Positions 38,501 to 44,898 of a stretch of 64,000 nucleotides of DNA are shown here, piece after piece. This DNA comes from Clostridium sp. (lineage in GTDB: Bacteria > Bacteroidota > Bacteroidia > Bacteroidales > Muribaculaceae), in the NCBI GenBank assembly GCA_023663805.1, contig JAMPGR010000001.1, forward strand, positions 1-64,000, read 5' to 3'. Under the pieces are notes generated by a model, which saw nothing but the letters and a program-made list of their open reading frames with translations, had not been told where the DNA came from and made no database searches. Numbering within the stretch: the stretch's first letter is position 1; each line of letters opens with the position of its first letter. A program made the translations under genes and the position numbers.

Positions 38501-38665
38501 GGCCTTACGCTGACCTTCTCGATGACCAATCTCGCAACCTGGACAAAATATCTCGGCCCCGATCCCGAATTCTACAGCGGCTATTCCCCCCTGTCGCTCG
38601 GAATCGACCAGGGTCTGATACCCAGTTCGCGCGAATTCAACTTCGGTGTCAAAATAAATCTCTAA
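35531..38665 (+). CDS. Divergent SusC-like TonB-dependent transporter 2
   Basis: A 1044-residue outer-membrane receptor of the SusC class with an unusual N-terminal third. After the signal peptide and a low-complexity stretch rich in Ala, Thr and Gln, a carboxypeptidase-regulatory-like domain (about 55-120) is present. The plug lacks the usual LQG..AGV and SIRG.GS motifs; in their place are the tandem QTVADQTVAD and a region with YVVDGQIWEPDNDDF, while the plug end IYGAKAGNGVVEITT is conserved. The barrel ends NFGVKINL. It is paired with the SusD gene 23 bp downstream. The changed plug could alter TonB interaction or substrate gating. Confidence 0.9.
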   Translation: MKTDKKFIFGLFLGATLSMTPMSTPTAAAATPGDQSNQSEFQADTQKGVEVGFTILNGATGQPLPGVRINFRGSEATAMTGDNGTVSVSIPNRQMTAVIEAPGFLPAEIAVRSRQTVLVNLTPVYNAALPIGQTVADQTVADLSGDLFVISRSGMPGSGYAAFVDGIHSINTSSQPLYVVDGQIWEPDNDDFSIISGYTRNPLSLIDPKDIEAVRIRRDGFAIYGAKAGNGVVEITTRRARTEATEIEAFANLGSRQRISSIPMMDAGAYRLYATDVMAGMFDNSSKLDKFNFLNDDPTSTSYLGSHANTDWLDRLTRNALLMSYGINVRGGDDRALYGFSLGYTKNEAPVKETSFDRLNIRFNSDINLWKGLKLRFDVAFAQSNVHMFDQGTDPISSPYYISLVKAPVYSTNVITSSGETTRKLSDVDELGIGNPLAILDLGQGESRNYRFNLIASPSYTFGKFKLKGTAGYIFDKDKENSFLPDFGVADVDLKNNTGEIYGTIRQAVKNLMNRRTTFSSDIHLTYTPLNDWNNTLSFTGGWRYQNDTRIMSYGQGYNTGSDYVNDLNATDSNLYYSDGFSLEWRNIGWYLTAGYSWRNRYFLSAEAVLESASRFGKNAPGAAHIAGVSWGLFPSVNAAWVLSNEDFMADAPKIDLLKLQLGYSMTGNDNLPMNAGSTYFVSTPFLGNTYGYTLANFGNDRLKWETTRTARAAIDAAFFGNRLKLTLEGYLSSTSDLLMLKQLDDIAGIDTYWTNGGSLRNRGGSFAVSGRVVDTRDWHLDLGAQIGMYRNKVTKLTDGNFISDIAGGQVLTSVGNPVGVFYGYESNGVFSTAAAAAAAGLGIVRTDGSVAKFEAGDIRFADLDKDNIISEKDRKIIGNPNPDFYGNINMSLNWRNLTLSTMFTYSVGNDIYNALRANLESGSDILNQSTAMTSRWRAEGQTTDIPRATYGDPMGNSRFSNRWIEDGSYLRWKSLSLSYNIPLRSSFIQGLTLTFSMTNLATWTKYLGPDPEFYSGYSPLSLGIDQGLIPSSREFNFGVKINL

Positions 38666-38688
38666 TCTCCCGTCAACAAAACCCCGAA

Positions 38689-40380
38689 ATGAAAAGATAT
38701 ATCATAACAACTGCCATAGCCGCCCTGACCGCAGCCTCGCTGTTGACCTCCTGCGACGATATGATGGACCCACAGTCCGGTTCTTATCTATACGATTCGA
38801 ATCTGTCGCTGAAAAACCCCGAGGACTCGCTCTACTCGACCGCCGGTCTCCTGGCTAAAATCCAGCAACTCGGCGAAAACTATGTTGTTCTCGGCGAACT
38901 GCGCGGCGACCTGATGTTTGCAGATCCGACCGCAGACCTCGAACTTCAGGAACTCGCGGAATTCAAACCCCAGAGCCGGTCGACCCTGACGCGACGCACA
39001 GATTTCTATGCCGTTATAAACCACTGTAACTGGATGATCTCGAAATTCGACGAGTCAATCAAAAACGGAGAGAAGGATGCCCTCGCCAACGAATATGCCG
39101 CCGCAGTTCTTTATCGCGCCTGGACCTACCTTCAACTCGGCCTGACCTACGGAAGCGTAAACTGGATAACCGAACCGATTCTTTCGCTCGAGGGCGCAAC
39201 AACTGAATATCCCTCTCTCAGTCTCGACCAACTCGTTCCGACGCTGATTGCCGAAGTCGATCCGTTTGTCGAAAGCCGCCGTCCGGACTTCGGTACACTC
39301 GACAACCAGATTTCGCGCGAGTTCTTTCTTCTTCCCTCGGCCCTGCTGGCTGATCTCTGCCTCTACGACGGACAGTATGAACGCGCTGCGACTCTTTACC
39401 ACAAAGCGATTATCGATACCGAGGCTGTCATCAACCCCGCTCTGACCCAGTTCACTAACAGCCAGTGTATAGCCATCAACGGAAATTTCCCGACAACCTA
39501 TGGCGACGAGGCGCTCGTCGTCATCCCCTACTCCTCGAACGCAAAGGACTACCACAACAACCTGATCAACATGACCATCAACGAACGCCCCTCGCTGCAT
39601 CCCGCCGAGTGGTGGCTCGAAGATATGTCGGGCCGTTCATACTACTTCGGAAGTGCAAACTACATCAGCAACACCTTCGTCAAAACCGAAGGTGCCGGTG
39701 ACCTCCGCGGTGTTGTCCGTTTCGCCGACGGCACCTACGGCACAGGCGGCAGTGTCGAGCCCTGGCGCCCCGAAGGGTCAAACGAGAATGCGAACATGAT
39801 AGGAAAATTCTACCGCAACGCAAGCGTCTTCCAGGGTGCGACGACCGAGAACCTGACTCTCGGCGTCCCCTGCGGCCTGACGCGTCTCCCCCTCGTCCGT
39901 TCGCCCCATCTCTATCTCCGCTACGCCGAATCGGTCAACCGTCTCGGCAAACCCACCCTGGCATATGCCGTTGTTCGTTACGGACTGAACAACGAAACCC
40001 TCTCCGATTCGACAAAAGTCGATCCCTCCGAACTCGCCGGAGAAGAGCCCTGGCTTGTCTGGAACGAAAGTTTCCTCGACCAGAATGTCGGCACGGCAGT
40101 CCGCGGCCGAGGCTACGGCATCGCCTATCCCGAAGCCACCGACGAGGATCTCCCCTCCGATATGACCGGGGATGAACTGACGCTCTATGTCGAACAGATC
40201 CTGGCCGACGAAATGGCCGCAGAAACTGCCTTCGAAGGGAACAGATTTTTCGACCTGGCAAGAATCGCCCGCCATCGGGGCGGAACCGAATGGTTCGCCG
40301 AACAGGTCTCGCGTAAATTCGCCGATCCGGCCGAAGCGCGGTCACGTCTGAGCGACCGGGCAAACTGGTTTGTCCGCTGA
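38689..40380 (+). CDS. SusD/RagB-like surface lipoprotein 2
   Basis: A predicted SusD-family lipoprotein of 563 residues (LLTSC, Cys22, then DDMMDPQSG). Family features include the N-terminal helix region around DSLYSTAGLLAKIQQL, the tetratricopeptide-like repeats, and the C-terminal AAETAFEGNRFFDLARIARHRG block. It is slightly longer than the first SusD and clearly diverged from it, matching the divergence of its SusC. It is the last gene before a strong terminator, so the operon from 24482 to 40380 ends here. Confidence 0.93.
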   Translation: MKRYIITTAIAALTAASLLTSCDDMMDPQSGSYLYDSNLSLKNPEDSLYSTAGLLAKIQQLGENYVVLGELRGDLMFADPTADLELQELAEFKPQSRSTLTRRTDFYAVINHCNWMISKFDESIKNGEKDALANEYAAAVLYRAWTYLQLGLTYGSVNWITEPILSLEGATTEYPSLSLDQLVPTLIAEVDPFVESRRPDFGTLDNQISREFFLLPSALLADLCLYDGQYERAATLYHKAIIDTEAVINPALTQFTNSQCIAINGNFPTTYGDEALVVIPYSSNAKDYHNNLINMTINERPSLHPAEWWLEDMSGRSYYFGSANYISNTFVKTEGAGDLRGVVRFADGTYGTGGSVEPWRPEGSNENANMIGKFYRNASVFQGATTENLTLGVPCGLTRLPLVRSPHLYLRYAESVNRLGKPTLAYAVVRYGLNNETLSDSTKVDPSELAGEEPWLVWNESFLDQNVGTAVRGRGYGIAYPEATDEDLPSDMTGDELTLYVEQILADEMAAETAFEGNRFFDLARIARHRGGTEWFAEQVSRKFADPAEARSRLSDRANWFVR

Positions 40381-40386
40381 CTATAG

Positions 40387-40432
40387 CCGGAGCCGGAACT
40401 ACCCCTGTCGGGTAATCTCCGGCTCCGGTTTC
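40387..40432 (+). terminator. Rho-independent terminator of the SusCD/FAS1 operon
   Basis: CCGGAGCCGG and ACCC pair with GGGT and CCGGCTCCGG, followed by GTTTC, just after the SusD stop codon. The long GC stem makes it a strong terminator although the T run is short. Confidence 0.82.
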
Positions 40433-40530
40433 TGAAACGTCAGACAGAATATTCGCGTCAAAATCCGGTTTTGAATCGAATGTTCTAATTTTTGGCGCGG
40501 CTGAATAGTCCCGAAAAACTCTCCGGACGA

Positions 40531-40538
40531 TAATTTTG
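40531..40538 (+). promoter_or_regulatory. -7 box upstream of the FG-GAP protein gene
   Basis: TAATTTTG lies 60 bp upstream of the start codon, with no clear -33 element. Confidence 0.45.
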
Positions 40539-40597
40539 CATCACGACTCAACCAAATACCAGATAATTTTTTCTAATTCCACATCAATACCAACCCC

Positions 40598-42673
40598 ATG
40601 AAGAAATCTACAAAAGTAACTCTCCTTTGCGGCGCCGCTCTTTCTTCGGCCGTGCTCGCAAACGCGCAGGACTGGATTACCCTCGACCAGAAACTGGTCG
40701 ACATGTACGAAGGTATGTCTGTCGCTGCGGACTTCGCCAACAACGGCCGCCACGACATCTACCACACCGGCTCCTATTCGACCGAATGGTGCGCCCCGCT
40801 GAACTTCCGTCTTGGGAACGGATGTGAAGTCATCTCGTCGCTAATGATTCAGAACGAGGACGGAACCTTCACCCTCGACTGGAACGCTCCGGTCAACTTC
40901 GAAGACCCGACTTTCAACTCCGACTCCTATGTCGAAGGCGAGCCGAACAACACCTACATGCGCATGCCGAACCATAACATCGCGCCTGCAGGCCGCGGCG
41001 ACTTCCTCGCCCTCGACTACAACAACGACGGCCTCGTCGACCTGATCACATTCAACCGCCAGGACCACTCGGGATGGTGGTATTTCTGGGGCGCCGGAAA
41101 TCTCCGCGACGACAACGGAACTCCTCTCGAAGACGGACAGTTCACACCCCGCCGCAACGAGCGACTGACGCTCTACCGCAACCTCGGAAACGGACGTTTC
41201 GAGATGGTTCAGAACACAGGAATCCTCGAACTTTCCTCACCCGACGGCGAAGCGAGCCGAGCAATCTCCGCCGGCGACTACGACCGCGACGGCTACATCG
41301 ACCTCCTCGTATCGGGTAACTACCACGAGTCGGCCTACGAAGAATTCGTCAACCAGAAATACTGGCACAACCGCTACGTCAAACTCTATCGCAACCTCGG
41401 CAAAGTCGCCGAAGGGGAACCCCAGTTCGAGGAGGTTATGATCGCAAAAACCGAAGGTGGAGTCTGGACACGTCAGGAAAACGACGAAAATGGTGATCCC
41501 GTCAACGTCAAGGAAGAACTCGTCGGCCATTTCGCTCCGATCAGCGGAAACGCACAGTTCGCCGACCTGAACAACGACGGCTGGCTCGACATCCTGATCT
41601 CCGGCTACGGCGACAGCTGGATGGGCGACAGCTACAGCAGCGGCGCTCTTGTCCGCCTCTATCTCAACGAAGAGGGCAAATCGTTCAAGGATGCAACCAA
41701 CCAGGATCAGCTTCTCGAAGGTGCCAATAACGGCTCAATCGTCATCAATGACTTCAACAACGACGGCTATCTCGACTTCATCACCTCCGGCTACAGCTGG
41801 CACCTCGATGGATGGCACAGCCTTCTCTATCTGAACGAAAAAGACGAGAACGTCTATACCAACTTCATCTACGGCGATGACAACCTCGGTCTCCCCGGAA
41901 CAGAAGGCGCACGCATTTTCGCCAACGACTTCGACAACGACGGAAACACTGATATCTACTTTGCAACCGCCCTCGGCCGCGGAGCCATCTTCTACGGAAC
42001 AGGTTCTGCATTCGAGGAGGACGACACAGACATGGACAACTGGACATGTGACCGCGCACACACCGGTGTCGTCGGTGACTTTAACGGAAACGGCGTTGCA
42101 GACATCTATGTTCCCCACGAACGTGGCTGGGAAAACGACATGGCAGTCATCCCGAACCCGAATCCCTCGACAATCCGCCTGAACCAGATGGTCGAAAAGG
42201 CTGAGGCTCCCGAAGCGCCCGCGGCTGCTACCTATGAGCATAAAGATGGCATCCTGACCATCAACTGGGAGTACGACACCGAAGCCGCAGCCCAGGCAAA
42301 CCTCGCCTATAACATCGCCGTCACATTCAAAGATGGCAGCATCTACACTCTCGTCCCCGCCGATCCCGCAACCGGATTTGTCAAGGTCGCCGAAGGCAAA
42401 CAGGTCGCACTCCGCCCGAACGTGACAACCTACTCGATCAACAACGCCGCCGAAGTCGAATCTGTCGGCGTCCAGACAATCTCGATGGGCACATTCACTG
42501 CATCGGAATTCACAGCCGCAAAAGATGCCACAACCGGTATCGCAAATATCGGGGAAGAGGACAACACCCTCTCGAAGTTCTATAACCTCCAGGGCATCCG
42601 CGTCGCCAACCCCGAAAAAGGCCAGATCCTGATCGAAGTCAAGGGCGACAAAGCCTCGAAGATCCTCTTCTGA
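40598..42673 (+). CDS. Secreted FG-GAP/VCBS repeat protein with T9SS-type C terminus
   Basis: An exported protein of 691 residues (signal peptide about 1-23). At least six FG-GAP/VCBS-like blades are marked by calcium-binding loops: DYNNDGLVDL, DYDRDGYIDLL, DLNNDGWLDILISG, DFNNDGYLDFITSG, DFDNDGNTDIYF and DFNGNGVADIYVP. This predicts a calcium-stabilised beta-propeller. After a beta-sandwich-like region (about 545-635) the C terminus FYNLQGIRVANPEKGQILIEV has the form of a T9SS sorting domain. No catalytic motif was recognised. Monocistronic between two terminators but inside the PUL, so it may be a secreted or surface glycan-binding factor; that is inference. Confidence 0.85.
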   Translation: MKKSTKVTLLCGAALSSAVLANAQDWITLDQKLVDMYEGMSVAADFANNGRHDIYHTGSYSTEWCAPLNFRLGNGCEVISSLMIQNEDGTFTLDWNAPVNFEDPTFNSDSYVEGEPNNTYMRMPNHNIAPAGRGDFLALDYNNDGLVDLITFNRQDHSGWWYFWGAGNLRDDNGTPLEDGQFTPRRNERLTLYRNLGNGRFEMVQNTGILELSSPDGEASRAISAGDYDRDGYIDLLVSGNYHESAYEEFVNQKYWHNRYVKLYRNLGKVAEGEPQFEEVMIAKTEGGVWTRQENDENGDPVNVKEELVGHFAPISGNAQFADLNNDGWLDILISGYGDSWMGDSYSSGALVRLYLNEEGKSFKDATNQDQLLEGANNGSIVINDFNNDGYLDFITSGYSWHLDGWHSLLYLNEKDENVYTNFIYGDDNLGLPGTEGARIFANDFDNDGNTDIYFATALGRGAIFYGTGSAFEEDDTDMDNWTCDRAHTGVVGDFNGNGVADIYVPHERGWENDMAVIPNPNPSTIRLNQMVEKAEAPEAPAAATYEHKDGILTINWEYDTEAAAQANLAYNIAVTFKDGSIYTLVPADPATGFVKVAEGKQVALRPNVTTYSINNAAEVESVGVQTISMGTFTASEFTAAKDATTGIANIGEEDNTLSKFYNLQGIRVANPEKGQILIEVKGDKASKILF

Positions 42674-42696
42674 TAAAAAGTTACTGAGATTCAATC

Positions 42697-42728
42697 AATC
42701 CCGAGTCTTTTCGGACTCGGGATTTTTT
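42697..42728 (+). terminator. Rho-independent terminator after the FG-GAP gene
   Basis: AATCCCGAGTC and GACTCGGGATT form a perfect 11-bp stem with a 6-nt loop, followed by a T run (42722-42727). A textbook terminator. Confidence 0.93.
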
Positions 42729-42802
42729 ATTTACACACATACCGATTTTTCAAAAAACACACAAAATGACGCTTATGTATTATTTTTTGGAACATATCCG
42801 AC

Positions 42803-42832
42803 TTGAGGAATGGCGTAATATTTCTAATTTTG
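42803..42832 (+). promoter_or_regulatory. Promoter of the glycosidase/regulator operon
   Basis: TTG (42803-42805), 19 bp and TAATTTTG (42825-42832) fit the Bacteroidetes promoter. The first gene starts at 42884. Confidence 0.6.
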
Positions 42833-42883
42833 AAACACTAAAAAACTAAAATTTCTTTCATCCGTGAAAAAACGAACCGAATC

Positions 42884-44887
42884 ATGAACAGACTGACTTT
42901 GACGCTCCTCCTCGCCTGCGTAATCGGATCAGGAACAACCGCAGCACGGCTCCGCTCCGACAAATGGGAATTCGACCTCGATAAAACGACCGGAGCCGTT
43001 ACGATCGGCTATGACGGACAAAGAATTCTTAACCACTCTATTGCCGCATGGGGGAACGCCTCTGACACAACATACTTCTCAGACTGCAGCCGGATTTCGC
43101 TGCGTAAACTCCCCTCCCCGGCCGACAATGCGGCTGATATACTTTCCGTGGCGGGAAAGACACCTTCCGGAGGGGAAGCCGTTCTGGCTGTTCAACTCGG
43201 AGTTTCCGGGGAGATGACCCTGTCGCTGACGGTCGCCGACGATATGTCTCGGAACGGAATTGACTTTATGATGCCGGTACGCACAACAGAATTTGTCGAA
43301 CTCGAAGGCCAGAGTCTCGCGACCCTTTCCGTCCCATACGACAACGATGCCTGGGTCAGGTTCCGAACCGACAGATTCGGAACAGACTCCCGCGAAAGTT
43401 ACGAGGTCGGAGCAGTCTTTGATACAAAAACACGGAACGGCATCATCGCCGGTTCAATCGACCACGACACCTGGAAATCCGCCGTCAGATACGCCACCTC
43501 CGGAGCGAACCGGCTCGACACGCTGACTCTTCTTTGCGGCGCGACTTCCGAACTGACCCGCGACGTGCGGCGCCACGGGTCAATCGCCGGCGAATCGGTT
43601 TCATCTCCACGATTCCATATCGCTCTGACCAGCGACTGGCGTGATGGTCTCGAACGTTTCGCCGACCGGTGTGCGTTATCATCCCCCAACCTCCTACAGG
43701 GTGGGCCGAAACCGTTCGGATGGAACAGTTGGGGGGATCTCCAGACAAAGGTGAATTTCACAAACGCTACAGAGGTGTCTGATTTCATCCACAACGAACT
43801 GATGCCCTCATTCTCATCGACCGACGGCACGACAGTCGTCAATCTCGACGCATTCTGGGATTTCGGTCTGAACGAAAAGCAACACCACGATTTCGTTGCG
43901 CGCTGCCGGTTCAACGGCCAGAAACCGGGAATCTACTATTGTCCCTTTACCGACTGGGGCAAAAATCCCGACGCTCCCCTTTTTGAAGACCCGCAGTACA
44001 GAATGAGTGACCTTTATCTTCGCCACAACGGAGAGCCAATAGAATTCGACGGAGCTGCAGCTCTCGACCCTACCCATCCCGGCACCCGCGCCAGAATCCG
44101 TCACCAACTCGAGAAATTCAAGGAATGGGGCTACGAATATGTCAAGATTGACTTTATGGCTCACGGAGCATATGAAGCCGACAGCCACTTCGACCCCAGT
44201 GTCGCGACCGGAGTCCAGGCTTTCTCCAAGGGAATGGAATTCATCGACAGCGTCGCCGACGGAAAAATGTGGATTAACCTGTCGATTGCTCCGCTATTTC
44301 CAGCCTGTTATGCCAACAGCCGCCGGATTGGATGCGACGCATGGAGCGACATCGGCAGTACAGAATACACAATGAATGCGCTGACCTATGGATGGTGGCT
44401 CGATCATCTATACCACTACAACGACGCCGACCATATCGTTTTCAAAGGTGTCAGCGAGGGGGAAAATCGTGCGCGCCTGACATCTTCGGCCATAACCGGT
44501 GTCTTTTTCCTCGGCGACGATATGAGCCAGACCGGCGATTCGACGACTGTCGAACGACTGAAACGTATGGCTACCGTCGACCGGATTAATTCGATGGCCC
44601 GGCGAACAAAATCGTTCCGTCCTGTATATGCCGGAAACGACGACAAAGCCTCCGACACCTTCGAATACCGCGACGGAAAAACCCTGTGGGTCGCCGTATT
44701 TAACTACAGCGAAGATACGAAACAGGTCGAAATCCCCTTTCATGATCTGGGTATCGCCTCGTCTGAAGTAGGCTCTGTCACCGAACTATGGACCGACCGG
44801 CCCTATTTCCCGGTCAAGTCGCTATCGTCTGAAATAGGAGCCAAAGACGCCATGATTTTCGAAATTAAACTGTTAAGTGACAAATAA
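42884..44887 (+). CDS. Clan GH-D (GH27/GH36-like) alpha-galactosidase-type enzyme 1
   Basis: A 667-residue exported glycosidase (signal peptide about 1-20). An N-terminal beta-domain (about 20-265) is followed by a barrel that starts KPFGWNSWGDLQTK, the conserved start of clan GH-D barrels. The probable nucleophile is D423 in YVKIDF and the probable acid/base D485 in RIGCDAW. The rest of the barrel (TEYTMNALTYGWW) and a C-terminal beta-domain complete it. Clan GH-D enzymes act on alpha-galactosides or alpha-N-acetylgalactosaminides. The sequence is far from the classical GH36 gene at 53335, so the exact family and substrate are uncertain. It is followed after 11 bp by a paralogue. Confidence 0.82.
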   Translation: MNRLTLTLLLACVIGSGTTAARLRSDKWEFDLDKTTGAVTIGYDGQRILNHSIAAWGNASDTTYFSDCSRISLRKLPSPADNAADILSVAGKTPSGGEAVLAVQLGVSGEMTLSLTVADDMSRNGIDFMMPVRTTEFVELEGQSLATLSVPYDNDAWVRFRTDRFGTDSRESYEVGAVFDTKTRNGIIAGSIDHDTWKSAVRYATSGANRLDTLTLLCGATSELTRDVRRHGSIAGESVSSPRFHIALTSDWRDGLERFADRCALSSPNLLQGGPKPFGWNSWGDLQTKVNFTNATEVSDFIHNELMPSFSSTDGTTVVNLDAFWDFGLNEKQHHDFVARCRFNGQKPGIYYCPFTDWGKNPDAPLFEDPQYRMSDLYLRHNGEPIEFDGAAALDPTHPGTRARIRHQLEKFKEWGYEYVKIDFMAHGAYEADSHFDPSVATGVQAFSKGMEFIDSVADGKMWINLSIAPLFPACYANSRRIGCDAWSDIGSTEYTMNALTYGWWLDHLYHYNDADHIVFKGVSEGENRARLTSSAITGVFFLGDDMSQTGDSTTVERLKRMATVDRINSMARRTKSFRPVYAGNDDKASDTFEYRDGKTLWVAVFNYSEDTKQVEIPFHDLGIASSEVGSVTELWTDRPYFPVKSLSSEIGAKDAMIFEIKLLSDK

Positions 44888-44898
44888 ACCGACATTAT

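Noticed and set aside
35531..40380. Sigma/anti-sigma control of the second SusCD pair
   Set aside because: No FecI- or FecR-type gene lies nearby and neither SusC has an STN domain.
40541..40765. Minus-strand frame opposite the start of the FG-GAP gene
   Set aside because: It is antisense to the signal peptide region and promoter of the real gene and has no family features.
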